A stretch of DNA of 64,000 nucleotides from Phascolarctos cinereus (taxonomy: Eukaryota > Chordata > Mammalia > Diprotodontia > Phascolarctidae), in contig NW_018344215.1 in assembly GCF_002099425.1 (NCBI RefSeq), forward strand, positions 682,001 to 746,000, written 5' to 3'. Position numbers and translations under genes: made by a program. The stretch's first letter is position 1. Every line of letters starts with the position of its first letter. The notes beneath the pieces are model-generated. The model had not been told where the DNA came from. It ran no database searches and saw nothing but the letters and a program-made list of their open reading frames with translations. This document shows, piece after piece, positions 33,701 to 40,800 of this stretch.

Positions 33701-35412
33701 CACTGTGTATGTAATGGGGCTCTTCTGTTGAGCAAAAGACATGCCATCACCCCATCACCCTGGGGAGCTGGTATGTATGGCCGCGGAGCTGCTTCTGCTG
33801 CCAGGTGCCCAGGCTAACTTAAGAGAGTGAAGGGGTGACGCTAGGCTGAACTTTGGTACCATGAGCCAGGTAATCACAGGACCGAGGAGTGACCAGATGG
33901 GAGTCGGGCCCTGAGGATAGATAGTTTAAGCCAGCACAGCAGGGCAATGAAGCACTGGACCTTCCGTGCCAGGGAATCGGAGCCGGGCGTTCTGTCTGAT
34001 GGCCAGGGTGCTGACCGGCACTGATTCTCTGAGCTTTGTGAAGCCTGAGGCTGAGGTCACTTCTGTTAGCAGCTCCTGTTATGGGGTTTTAAAGAGCGAA
34101 GGGTGGGAGCAGGCTTCTAGACCTCCTCTCAATGAGTCTTCTGTTGTGATTGACCTAAAGGCTGTTTTTGTTTTGTTTTTTTAACAAAATGATTGGGCAC
34201 TCCTCAGAAGAGCGAAGATGGTCAAAGCTGACCCTTCTGTGCTCGCAGCCCACAGGAGAATGAGCCTGTCCCACCTAGGCCCCTTCACCATCCGTCAGCA
34301 TCCTCCCACCACTCTCCATGAGGTTTCAAGCCTTGGGGTGTGGGGCACGTCAGCACAGTAGCAGGCTCAATGTGACTATGAGCTTGTGCAGAGCTTATCG
34401 GGGCAATTCCCCGGGCTTGGCCCTAGTGAGCTGCCTGTTCCTGGCCTGCTGGTGGAGTCCAGCCCCGTGTGCAAGCCCTTCCAAGGAGAATTTCTGGGGT
34501 GCGGTAGGCTTATTGTGGTCCCTGCAGGAAGGCTGCCAGAGTGACTTGCGGTGTCTGGGGCTCATTCCAGCTGATCCCGATTTGCTGACCGTGTGCAGTC
34601 ACTAAACTTGCTTCCTGCTCTCCCAAAGCTCAGAATGTTCAGGAAAGCCGCCCACTGCTCCCAGCGGCAGTTTAGCCCATGCCAGCTTGGGCACCAGTGG
34701 CCTAACCACTGAGGAAGCCAGGAGGGGAGGCATTAGCACCATTTATTTCTTGCCGGATTAATGGAGTAATTGTGCTGAGTAGCTGAATCCTTAGCAGCTG
34801 TGGTGTGGTCTTCGTGTCTCTGTAACTCATATCCTAGGGGAACCTTGATATTGTGTGAGGTTGCACTTTTCTCAGAATTAAATAATGAACAAGAGAAACC
34901 CTTGTACTCTAAGCAATAGCATTAATTACTCATTGAGATTTGTCCTTGGTTAAACTAGAAAAGGAAGAAGAAAACCACCACAAACAATGTGTATTGAAAT
35001 CCATACCCAGAATTCTAGGTTCTTTTCAGTTTAATCAGCATGTTTTAAAATTCAGGCAGTTCTTCATGGGAACAATGTTTTTGACTTGTCAGTTGGAATT
35101 TTATTTCCATTTGGGTGAATTAACTTTCTAACGTTGTGGTGGGGAAGACTAGTCGTATGGGAGTAAAGTGGGTGGCCTCAGTTGGGTCTTCTGCACCCCA
35201 GAAGCTCTTAGCCCAGGGTGTGTGGGGGCATCTCCTTGGTAGCACCCATAAACCACAGCCTGAATGTTTTGGGTTTTTGTTTGGATTTTAGCCGTGATGA
35301 AGATGAAATTCGGCCAGTGCAACAGCAGGACCTGCATCGAGCGATCGAGAAGATGAAGAAATCAAAGGATGCCGCTTTTCAGAATGTTCTAACCCACGTT
35401 TGTTTAGATTAA
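3580..35412 (+). CDS. ATAD1: ATAD1 (Msp1), AAA+ membrane-protein extractase, complete CDS in nine exons
   Basis: Joined coding exons: 3580-3741, 8153-8251, 13409-13529, 18376-18576, 22504-22610, 26140-26229, 28867-28917, 33517-33650, 35292-35412. They sum to 1086 nt, 361 codons plus TAA, the same length as human ATAD1. Every junction is GT-AG and the frame is kept throughout. The family product is a hexameric ATPase anchored in the mitochondrial outer membrane and peroxisomes that pulls out mistargeted tail-anchored proteins; in neurons it also promotes AMPA-receptor internalisation. Visible parts: N-terminal membrane helix about 16-38, linker 39-90, Walker A GPPGCGKT 133-140, pore-loop WYG 166-168, Walker B IIFIDE 188-193, and an arginine-finger region with MRRMPTRF in exon 7. 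Compared with the human protein from memory there are about eight substitutions (A4T, N to S after FLR, H to Y, I to V, H to R, Q to K, T to A, H to R), none in a catalytic motif. The start codon has a strong context (AAG ATG G). Confidence 0.97.
3855..4830 (-). mobile_element. L1 LINE 3' fragment, antisense to ATAD1
   Basis: Read on the - strand it encodes ORF2 C-terminal remnants ([20 protein letters not shown], comparable with the MEYYAAIKND region of human L1) followed by a 3' UTR. The + strand shows 'ccccagttgatggacacc' and 'gtttggatttgcatttctct', the antisense of the L1 end. It is broken by the pyrimidine repeat at 4528-4661. Confidence 0.8.
4528..4661 (+). repeat. (TTCC/TCCC)n pyrimidine-rich low-complexity tract
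   Basis: About 130 bases almost wholly C and T on the + strand, grown inside the L1 fragment. A polypurine-polypyrimidine mirror of this sort can form triplex DNA. Confidence 0.95.
5380..5510 (+). mobile_element. Partial small hAT-like DNA element
   Basis: 'tttttaacctgggatctgtg', 'tgaacttgggtttgaaattt' and 'ttctgagaaagggtc' match the element seen more fully at 21.69, 42.09 and 52.97 kb. An 11-base G-run interrupts it. Confidence 0.6.
5524..6085 (-). mobile_element. L1 LINE 3' fragment, antisense to ATAD1
   Basis: The + strand starts in a T/A-rich head and passes 'cactttgcatcagttcatat', 'gtattccatcacattcatat' and 'cattccccagttgatggatg', the antisense of an L1 3' end of the same family as the copies at 3.9 and 20.4 kb. 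Confidence 0.8.
6388..6760 (+). repeat. Copy of the unnamed long repeat (5' half)
   Basis: It begins 'tgctatgtgccaggcattgt', then 'cctgccctccaggagcacct'-like text and 'gtacaaacaggccagagaca', the same order as the copies at 11.2 and 15.8 kb. Confidence 0.6.
7610..7760 (+). repeat. L2 3' end fragment
   Basis: 'ctaagtctaagcttcctgag'-like text and an 'agaatgcgtaataactgctt' end follow the L2 tail pattern. Confidence 0.5.
8153..8251 (+). CDS. ATAD1: ATAD1 coding exon, residues 55-87 (linker)
   Basis: It is flanked by acceptor TTTTCCAG and donor GTAAGG, is 99 nt long and is in phase 0 at both ends. It encodes [10 protein letters not shown] through DPLNMH, the linker and N-terminal helix that precede the AAA core. 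It is identical to the human residues as remembered. Confidence 0.95.
8252..11180. other. ATAD1 intron 3, left part: nothing recognised
   Basis: There is no exon, RNA gene or clear mobile element apart from weak MIR/L2-like scraps near 10.54-10.68 and 10.85-11.0 kb. Open frames here are short and lack codon or homology support. Confidence 0.5.
11190..11700 (+). repeat. Copy of the unnamed long repeat
   Basis: 'cagtccctgccctcagggag', 'ctcacagtctaagggaggag', 'gggactttagttgggacttc' and 'catgcccagagctgagagag' occur in the same order as at 15.83 kb. Confidence 0.65.
11995..12178 (+). repeat. MIR
   Basis: 'ctgtgttcaaatcctgctgc', a 'tgtgactttgggaagaccac' core and 'gttcctcatctgtcgaatga' mark a diverged MIR. 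Confidence 0.65.
13048..13215 (+). repeat. MIR, about 195 bp upstream of an ATAD1 exon
   Basis: 'cccttgggcaagtcattgtc' and 'ctcagtttccccatctgtca' are the MIR core and the poly-pyrimidine box. Confidence 0.7.
13409..13529 (+). CDS. ATAD1: ATAD1 coding exon, residues 88-128 (start of AAA core)
   Basis: Acceptor CACCTCAG, donor GTAGGG, 121 nt. It encodes [20 protein letters not shown] and ends in LLQPPK plus the first base of G128. The WSDIAGLD motif opens the AAA large subdomain and is invariant in the Msp1/katanin-like 'meiotic' clade. Confidence 0.96.
13530..15820. other. ATAD1 intron 4, left part: nothing recognised
   Basis: AT-rich single-copy-looking sequence. I see no exon, RNA gene or clear repeat. 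The open frames present are short and not supported. Confidence 0.5.
15826..16440 (+). repeat. Longest copy of the unnamed long repeat
   Basis: It starts 'gtgcctgctgtgtgccaatc' and passes 'tagtccctaccctccagcta', 'gggacttgggaaaggcttcc', 'agcattccaggcacggggga', 'agaaaatgcccagagctcag' and 'ggtgtaagaagactgtagag'. The text resembles a widely repeated mammalian element that I can recall but not name reliably. Confidence 0.65.
16450..18375. other. ATAD1 intron 4, right part: nothing recognised
   Basis: No exon or RNA gene is visible. A weak MIR-like tail sits near 16.80-16.89 kb. The block 17.0-17.65 kb could be an old LINE, but I could not align it to any family with confidence. Confidence 0.45.
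18376..18576 (+). CDS. ATAD1: ATAD1 coding exon, residues 128-195 (Walker A, pore loop, Walker B)
   Basis: Acceptor TTTTTCAG, donor GTACAG, 201 nt. It holds the nucleotide-binding P-loop GPPGCGKT (133-140), the substrate-gripping pore loop KWYGES (165-170) and the Walker B segment IIFIDEI, with the catalytic glutamate E193. The exon ends on the first base of D195. Confidence 0.97.
19960..20385 (-). mobile_element. L1 LINE 3' end (older copy)
   Basis: The + strand text 'gagtccctcacctctttgtt', 'catgtttcattatgagtcct' and 'atggttggtcattgcataga' is the antisense of the L1 3' UTR, the same order as in the copy at 54.1 kb. Confidence 0.7.
20386..21300 (-). mobile_element. L1 LINE 3' fragment with ORF2 C-terminal remnant
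   Basis: The - strand encodes [20 protein letters not shown] and then [15 protein letters not shown], the marsupial counterpart of the L1 ORF2 C terminus. The + strand shows 'cagttgttctccagaatggt', 'cacaactccaccaacagtgc' and 'tgcgtttctctaaccgttag', the antisense of the 3' part of L1 ORF2. Confidence 0.85.
21685..21825 (+). mobile_element. Small hAT-like DNA element
   Basis: 'tttactttgtaatcctctgt', 'ttgattctgagaaggtgtcc' and 'ataggcttccccagcctgcc' are the right-hand part of the element whose full form is seen at 42.09 kb. Confidence 0.65.
22065..22255 (-). repeat. MIR, antisense
   Basis: 'catttcacagatgaggataa', 'ctgaggctcttgaggtggga' and the following 'cagagtgggagctcatgcct' are the MIR body read in reverse. 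Confidence 0.6.
22270..22416 (-). mobile_element. MAR1/WSINE-type marsupial SINE with target duplication
   Basis: A T-run head is followed by 'gttaagtgacttgcccaggt', 'tgaactcaggtcctccttgt' and 'ccactgcgccacccagct'. The flanks GCCATGATAGCTTT (22259-22272) and GCCATGAGAGCTTT (22417-22430) form a 14-bp duplication with one mismatch. Confidence 0.9.
22504..22610 (+). CDS. ATAD1: ATAD1 coding exon, residues 195-230
   Basis: Acceptor CCTTTTAG, donor GTGGGT, 107 nt. It encodes [20 protein letters not shown] and then [22 protein letters not shown] reads FLRNRS in human, and TDY reads TDH; both are outside the nucleotide site. An antisense SINE ends only about 90 bp upstream of this exon. Confidence 0.96.
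23290..23840 (+). repeat. L2 LINE 3' region
   Basis: 'tctgcagaaagcctttccca', 'catgttgtctcccccatcag', 'atgcttggcacagagcctga' and the 'cacctggcaggtgtgacgta' end follow the L2 order. Confidence 0.65.
23850..25870. other. ATAD1 intron 6, middle: T-rich, nothing clear
   Basis: 24.23-24.85 kb is T-rich on the + strand and may be an antisense remnant of a LINE, but I could not place it in a family. No exon is visible. Confidence 0.4.
25876..26037 (+). mobile_element. MAR1/WSINE-type marsupial SINE, sense to ATAD1
   Basis: Head 'ggcagctaggtggtacagtg', then 'aagaggacctgagttcaaat', core 'tgtgaccctgggcaagtcac', 'ttgcctgaccaaaaagc' and an A-run. It is the only one of the four such SINEs in sense to ATAD1 and ends about 100 bp before an exon. 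I found no clear target duplication. Confidence 0.9.
26140..26229 (+). CDS. ATAD1: ATAD1 coding exon, residues 231-260 (sensor and arginine fingers)
   Basis: Acceptor CATATGTAG, donor GTAAGT, 90 nt, phase 0. It encodes [20 protein letters not shown] and then [10 protein letters not shown]. It contains the sensor-1 region (MGATNRP) and the arginine-finger cluster that completes the neighbouring subunit's ATP site. A + strand MAR1-type SINE lies about 100 bp upstream. Confidence 0.96.
26230..28866. other. ATAD1 intron 7: nothing recognised
   Basis: I see no exon, RNA gene or confidently assigned mobile element in this 2.6 kb. Confidence 0.45.
28867..28917 (+). CDS. ATAD1: ATAD1 coding micro-exon, residues 261-277
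   Basis: Only 51 nt long, between acceptor GTTACCAG and donor GTAAGT. It encodes [17 protein letters not shown], part of the small AAA subdomain. A 22-base G-run begins about 100 nt past its donor. Skipping would keep the frame, but the length and sequence match the human exon. Confidence 0.95.
29019..29040 (+). repeat. G(22) homopolymer
   Basis: Twenty-two uninterrupted G on the transcribed sense, beginning 101 nt after the donor of the 51-nt ATAD1 micro-exon. The length in the assembly may be uncertain. Confidence 0.9.
29535..29735 (+). repeat. MIR
   Basis: 'gtgtgatcctgggcaagtcc', 'gataataataccatcactga' and the tail that follows are a diverged MIR. Confidence 0.6.
30554..30568 (+). repeat. 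G(15) homopolymer
   Basis: Fifteen G in a row in ATAD1 intron 8. Confidence 0.9.
30570..32625. other. ATAD1 intron 8, middle: nothing recognised
   Basis: GC-rich sequence with several open frames, the longest 195 codons at 31468-32055. None has a recognisable domain or the look of a conserved protein. Confidence 0.45.
32640..32910 (+). repeat. MIR, nearly full length
   Basis: 'catcagaaggacccacgttc', 'aaatcctgcctcaggcgttt', 'tcagtttcctcatttataaa', 'gataatagcacctgcctcac' and 'aaatgctttacagacctcag' give the full MIR order. Confidence 0.85.
33517..33650 (+). CDS. ATAD1: ATAD1 coding exon, residues 278-321
   Basis: Acceptor TGGTTCAG, donor GTATGT, 134 nt. It encodes [20 protein letters not shown] and continues [27 protein letters not shown] is the sensor-2 region of the small AAA subdomain. 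The exon ends after two bases of S322. Confidence 0.96.
33651..35291. other. ATAD1 intron 9: nothing recognised
   Basis: No exon, RNA gene or clear repeat was found in these 1.6 kb. Confidence 0.45.
35292..35412 (+). CDS. ATAD1: ATAD1 last coding exon, residues 322-361 and stop
   Basis: Acceptor GGATTTTAG, then codons for [20 protein letters not shown] and the C-terminal helix ending [11 protein letters not shown], stop TAA at 35410-35412. The exon continues into the 3' UTR. Confidence 0.96.
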
Positions 35413-35698
35413 GAGTAAAGTCCCTTGTTTGTATGGTTCACGCGGCGTGTCCCCTTGTCACTGAGCGGGGGGAAGAGGGGAGGAGGAGTGGGCTTGGGGC
35501 AGCAGGAGGTGATGATTGCCCTGTGGCCTTGGGCTTAGTGAACAGAGGTAGGTGGGTGAATGAGGGGACCTCTGCCCAAGATCCCCTGAGAGGGAGGGGT
35601 GCTTGTCTTGGGCCCCTCCAGCTCCCAGTGGTAGCCTCTTGGGTCATTGGAAAGGAAGGGGACAGATTAAGTGCTTGTGCCTGTATATAGGTATGAGT

Positions 35699-35704
<6 letters not shown>

Positions 35705-35741
<37 letters not shown>

Positions 35742-35742
35742 C
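35705..35742 (+). repeat. (GT)n/(GC)n microsatellite in ATAD1 3' UTR
   Basis: About fifteen uninterrupted GT units followed by four GC units, about 290 nt after the stop codon. In RNA this is a (UG)n tract, a known type of binding site for TDP-43 and CELF proteins. The alternating purine-pyrimidine run could also form Z-DNA. Confidence 0.95.
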
Positions 35743-36845
35743 ACATTTTATATTGACTTTCTTTTGGAGAGGTTTGAATACAGAACCTTTTTTTTTTAAA
35801 ATCCAGCCACTGATTCAAATGGCACCAAATTCTGTAGAGAGGAGTGAGGTTTCGAGGTGGGTCTTCAGGGCGCCCCCCATCCGTTGTTTTCCAGTTCAGT
35901 TTCTCCATGGTTTTAGCTGTTGTTGCTTGAGCAGAGAGAAGTTGGGTGAAAGGACTCACAACCTGACCAGCCCATGTGGCCAGATGTGACCCCGGGATGC
36001 ACTGTCAGGATGGCCAGATGTAACCCATTGCCCTGCGACCTGCGGGCAGAACCGCTGCGTCCACGTGGCCCTCTGAGCTCCGTGATGGGGAGATCACTTT
36101 GAGTCTCAGCTTCACATAAACGCGGGGGTCAGCCAGGTTTCTCCCACATGAGCTTGTTAGAAATCTTCAGTGCCATTTAACACAAATCTCCCATTAAAGT
36201 GCAGTTCTTCGGACACTTTTTCATTCAGTGCAGCATTTTTCCATTGCAAAACAATGAATTTTTTTAATGGTTTCAAGTTATGTTTTCTTTGATTATGGGC
36301 AAATACAACTTACTGAATTTAAAGGGCTTTGCATAAGTCTAAAATAGGGAGAAATGTAAAATTACAGGATGTTAAATATTATGCTGAAAGATTTCCTTTT
36401 GTAACTTTAATTTTTTTTCAGTATTCTTAGAGCATTGTTATAAATTGTGCATTTGGGCAAGTGTGGACACACTTAGGAAGATTTCCAAATATCTCTGGAG
36501 TCTGCTTTGATCTTAAGTGGATTATTTCTATAGCAAACTCTCTGTTCTCCAGAGTTCTGTTAGGCCCAGTGTTTTTAGCTTCTCTTCATGCATTGACAAT
36601 TACTGCGAGCATTCGACCCTAATTATGGCATTGCCCAGCCCTGAAGCACCTTCCCAAATATCCAAGAGTAAATGTGTGGGGTCTTGAGGTTTGTGTGGAG
36701 AAAATGATGGAGAGCAAAGCCAGTTCTAAAGAGTTAGTTATGAACATGCGATGGATAATCCATCACGTGACACTAGACACCAAAAATAAGGCGTTTCATC
36801 TCAAGTTGATGAGCACTGTGCTACACTCTAATTTTGTAAATGTGT

Positions 36846-36851
36846 AATAAA
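36846..36851 (+). terminator. ATAD1: Likely ATAD1 poly(A) signal AATAAA
   Basis: AATAAA at 36846-36851 is the first canonical hexamer at the end of the AT-rich 3' UTR. It is followed 30-50 nt later by a GT-rich stretch (GTGTGGTCTCTTGT) of the kind bound by CstF. A weaker ATTAAA near 36193 could give a shorter form. Confidence 0.65.
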
Positions 36852-36901
36852 GGGGTCCCTGATCACTGAGACTTTCTCCACCCACTGTGTGGTCTCTTGT
36901 A

Positions 36902-37333
36902 TTAGTTCTTCAGAAGCTGTCGCAGGCGGTCACTTTGAGCCTGGGGCGTCGAGGGTTCAAACCTGTAGCCTGGAGGATACGGCCTTAGAACCTTCTCCCA
37001 TAGTGCAGGATTCGAATAAGCCACTTGGGCATAAATCCTGTCCCAAAGGGGAGCAGCTTCTGCACTGAGCCCCATGGTCATCTTGATTCCCTTTGAGCAG
37101 ACAGGCCAGGGGCCTGGCAGACATCCACACTCCTTGTTAATGGGGGGCTTCTGGACCACTGCACATGTGGTACATGCTCTGGGTCTTCCTGAGGGAGACA
37201 GCTCAGGAGGATCCTGCACATTTTGCAGTTGCCTCACAAGGTCAGGGATGGGCTTCTGTGTTATCTGTGTTATCTGTTCCAGAGAGGTCGGGTCCAGAGT
37301 CACCCAAAGCCTGACTGTCCAGAGACCCCTCAC
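36902..37333 (-). other. Unexplained minus-strand open frame of 143 codons
   Basis: It starts just past the ATAD1 poly(A) signal and reads away from PAPSS2. The frame begins at a GTG after a stop and ends TAA. The C-terminal part (AAPLWDRIYAQVAYSNPALW, PYPPGYRFEP) looks protein-like in composition, but I do not recognise the family, and there is no ATG at the 5' end. It could be a chance frame, an exon of an unknown gene or a remnant of an old element. Confidence 0.25.
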
Positions 37334-37624
37334 TTAACTCTGAAACTTGAATACCCCAGCCCTGAATGGCCCCCAAAGCCCCCGAGGGCGTGTGCCCCCC
37401 AGGGCTGGCCCTGAAGGAAGATGCTGAGCTCAGGGTGTGCCTCGGTGAAGGGCGTGGCGGGCCCTTCCTGGAACAGTGCTGTGGGGGGCTGGCTGCGGTG
37501 GAGGCTGGCTGGCCACTCTCCGGGCTGACCACTGGGCTTCTTGTTCTTCGATGGTGCAAGTCACATGCCCATCACCCTTGTTTTTCAGCTGCTCTTAAGA
37601 AACACTAAATAGATGGACTTGAGG

Positions 37625-37800
37625 AATGGAGAGATGGCCATCTTGAAGTGGGGAAGACCTGGGTTCTAATCCTGCCTTAGATCCACCATAGCCAAGTGGT
37701 CATGGCCCAGTAACTTAACCCCTCGGTGCCCCAGGCCACTCCGTGTCTGCATCAGTAGACAGAGCTTCCATTCCCGAATGACCTTCCAGCCTAGACCCAA
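37625..37800 (+). repeat. MIR
   Basis: 'gacctgggttctaatcctgc', 'catggcccagtaacttaacc' and 'ggtgccccaggccactccgt' mark a diverged MIR. Confidence 0.6.
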
Positions 37801-37959
37801 GCAGAATGTTCACATGCTGGTTATGTTTGGATCCGTGCCTGAGAGACTATCCTACTGCCACCGAGGCTCTGCTGTCAGAGCTAAAGAATTTTAGGGTTGG
37901 GGGTTCCAGACTATTGGGTCCAACCCCTTCATTTTACAGGTGAAGAAAAGTGGCCATAG

Positions 37960-39220
37960 CAACAAGAGCAGCCGTTAGGTTCAGAAGGCCCGCTCCTCGG
38001 CCTCTGTTTGCTCGGCTGTAAAGGGAAGGGATTGGACTCGGTGATGTATAAGGCCCCACAGCCCTCACGCGTATACACTCGAGGCCTTGGCCGTGGTGTT
38101 GCAGAGAGCTAATGGCACGAAGGCGCAGGGAGAAATGGGACCCACCCAGACCTTCTCTGGTGGCTTGAGGGGCAGGCCGAGCAACACCCAGATGGCCTGA
38201 AGTCGGCAATCTGGCGGGTTTTTAACTTTTAACCCCCACCTTGGCCATCAAAGCAGGAGAGCCTGGTGGGCCAAGTGCTGTGTGGACATGAGGACACGAG
38301 GCCTTCGCTGACCCTCTGTTCAGGCATTTATGAGCCCCTGCTATGTGACGGGCACTGTGCCACCTCCGGGACCATCTGCCCAGTGGTTGGAGAGGAGCTT
38401 GGGTCTGCGAGTGTGCGAGCATGTGAGCCAGCCCGTCCCCTGCATCTGCCCGACACCACAGCTCTTGGCCTCGCGTTTGGGGCCTTCTCCTTTGGGTCAG
38501 AAATTGATGCTTCAGGGCTGGAGCCCCCACTTCTCTCTTTGAAATCAAACGGCTTCCTTCGTGCAGGTGAAGCCTGGGATTTGGCCGAGGACCCGCTCCA
38601 GGCTCAGCTGCTCCTCCTTCCTCAGCAGCCTCTGGAGAGCCAGGTGAGGGGTCTGGGCGGCCTCCGAGGTGACTTGGGTTCCCTTTTCTGCAGTCCCATA
38701 ATGCTCCCCCCTCGGCGGCTCTCAGGCACGCTTCCGGCTGAGGCTGCGCCCGACAGAATGGTTTTTACCCCCACTCACGATGGGGAGTTTGTTGGGAGGA
38801 GAAGGCTTCACTGCCAGCTTCCTGGACCCTGAAATGTTTACAAATGCCCATAAGGCAAACAGAAACCTTGTCAGTTAAGTTCCATGTGTATTGTACTCAG
38901 CACGTTGTTTCTGGTCTGCTTTGTGTCAGAGCCCACTGTTTTAATAGCATCCCCAGGGCCCCACATGACCTGAGTGGGCCCCCCCCTCATAGGAGTCGTC
39001 TTCTCAGGATCAGTGCTGGTGGGACGGGGCGAGGCTACAACCTCAGCGTCCTGTCTTCCTCACCCGTCAATGGAGGGGTTTGTGCCACCCAGATGATCTC
39101 TGAAATCCTCTGCACAACAGTTTAGTGAATGCCTGGAATTTTGTAAATCTCAGTCAAGAGAGATGTGACTAAGCCAGGCTTGACCTACCAAATTCCCAAC
39201 AGGAGGTCACACAACCCAAA
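37960..39220. other. Intergenic: nothing recognised
   Basis: GC-rich sequence between the two genes. A short piece of the unnamed long repeat is likely near 38.32-38.37 kb ('gcatttatgagcccctgcta'). The 188-codon frame at 38266-38832 has no recognisable features. Confidence 0.4.
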
Positions 39221-39229
39221 GTGGGAAGG

Positions 39230-39475
39230 GAATGGAAAGTGAAAAAGCATTTATTAAACACCTGCTATATGCCAGGCACTGTGCTACATTTGATCCTTAC
39301 AACCCAGGGAAGTGGGTGCAATTATTATCCCCATTTTACAGTTGAGGAAACTGAGGCAAGCAGCAGTGAAGTGACTTGCCCAGGGTCACACAGCTAGTGA
39401 GTGTGTGAGGTTGGGTTTGAACTCAGATCTCTCTCCTTCCAAGGCCAGCACTCAATCTATTGTGTTACTGCATGG
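39230..39475 (-). repeat. MIR-type SINE, antisense
   Basis: 'cacctgctatatgccaggca', 'ccattttacagttgaggaaa', 'gtgacttgcccagggtcaca' and 'tttgaactcagatctctctc' read the MIR in reverse. Confidence 0.75.
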
Positions 39476-39499
39476 AGAAATCCATTTCACTTTTGAACC

Positions 39500-40650
39500 G
39501 CTCTGGTCCTTAGTACATTTTTCCTTACCTCGAGCCTAGATCTGTGCTCTGAAGCTTCCACCCTCCATTGCTCCTGGCTTTGCCCTGTGGGACCCCAGCT
39601 TGCCACCCACTGCCCCTGAGTCTTCCCTCATCCGCACCAAACAAGCCTGGTTCTTTTTTTTTTTTTTTTTTGGCTAGGCAGTGGGGTTAAGTGACTTGCC
39701 CAGGGTCACACAGCTCATGAGTGTTATGTGTCTGAGGCAGAATGTGCACTCAGCTCCTCCTGAATCCAGGACCGGTGCTCTCTCCGCTGCGCCACCTAGC
39801 TGCCCCACAAGCCCAGTTCTTGATGCCCATCTACGTATAGCAGGAAGTCCCTTCTTCCTGGCTACCTTTCCTCTGGGCTCTCTGGAACATCCTCCCAAAC
39901 TGAGGTGGGCTCTGAGAAGGGAACAGGACATTCCACGTATGGTCTGACCTCGGTGGAGTGCAGTAGTGTCTGCCATCCCCCTCATCGTTTGTGGTCCTGT
40001 AGCTGCCATCCTCCCTAGACTCAGTGACCTTGTCATCCACTTACACTGCTAGAGTTTTTCCAGCCAAATCGCTTCCTAGCCACAACGCCTCTGTCTTGTC
40101 ATTAGGAAGATGTTGGTTTAAACCCAAACATTGGATTACATTTATTCTATCTGTGCTTTGGTCCAGGTTCTTGATGAAAGTACCATGGCGGGTCAAGGGC
40201 AGATCCCAAGGGCGTTCCACTCTAGACTGCTCCTGAAATGTGGCGTCAGGCTCCTTATGGTGACTCCTGAGGTCCTCCCATTTAATCAGCTACCCATCCA
40301 CCCAACCTTTCTACTCTTTCACTCACATGTCTCTGTGTTTGTCAAATACTTGGCTGAAGTCCAGGTAGGCAAGCTGTTTGTTATCTGTGGCATTCCCCAG
40401 ATCTACCCATTTGCCAACTCTTCCAGAAAAAGAAGTGTAGTGAATTAGGCTTGACCTATGTTTTGTTTTTTTCCCAGTCCAAGTAGTGAATTTTTTAAGA
40501 CGCTGGTTGGGTGGGTGAGATCTCTGGTGAGTCTGCGGTATTTGTGATGCCAGTACAAGCAGCCAGATTCTTCAGGAATCTGCACCTTGACCATGCTGAC
40601 TCACTGCTTCCCTAGTTCTTGGCTCTTGAACCCTCCATGGTTGTCCTACA
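39500..40650. mobile_element. CR1/L3-like LINE remnant, interrupted by a SINE
   Basis: Blocks such as 'tctgacctcggtggagtgca', 'ggctgaagtccaggtaggca' and 'attccccagatctacccatt' resemble the antisense of amniote CR1/L3 elements. The family is recalled by eye; the coding strand is probably -. A MAR1-type SINE sits inside at 39655-39806. Confidence 0.5.
39655..39806 (-). mobile_element. MAR1/WSINE-type marsupial SINE with target duplication
   Basis: T-run head, 'gttaagtgacttgcccaggg', 'ctctccgctgcgccacctag' and a 'ctgcccc' end. The flanks ACAAGCCTGGTTCT (39641-39654) and ACAAGCCCAGTTCT (39807-39820) form a 14-bp duplication with two mismatches. Confidence 0.9.
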
Positions 40651-40672
40651 TTTCAGGGCTTTCAGGCAGAGG

Positions 40673-40800
40673 TTCTTAACCTGCAGTCTGGGAAATTGTT
40701 TTGAAAACCATTTGGTGAACTGTCCTTCCATGTAATTGGGTTCTTTTGTCATCCATGCATTTTATCTTAGGCATTCCAAAGGGGTCTAGAGATTTCACCA
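40673..40800 (+). mobile_element. Partial small hAT-like DNA element
   Basis: 'ggttcttaacctgcagtctg', 'aaaccatttggtgaactgtc' and 'ccatgtaattgggttctttt' match the left part of the family. Confidence 0.6.

Larger units (their letters stand above)
35413..36872 (+). other. ATAD1: ATAD1 3' UTR (probable)
   Basis: This is a gene-free stretch with no recognisable SINE or LINE, AT-rich from 36.15 kb on, directly after the stop codon. It carries a GT/GC repeat near its start and ends near an AATAAA. The absence of repeats in an otherwise repeat-dense window fits a retained 3' UTR. The extent is inferred; no transcript evidence is available. Confidence 0.7.

Noticed and set aside
35438-35959. 173-codon minus-strand frame
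   Set aside because: Lies antisense over the ATAD1 3' UTR and owes its length to the GT repeat (Thr-His run).
38266-38832. 188-codon plus-strand frame between the genes
   Set aside because: No recognisable features; it starts within repeat-like text and has competing frames.
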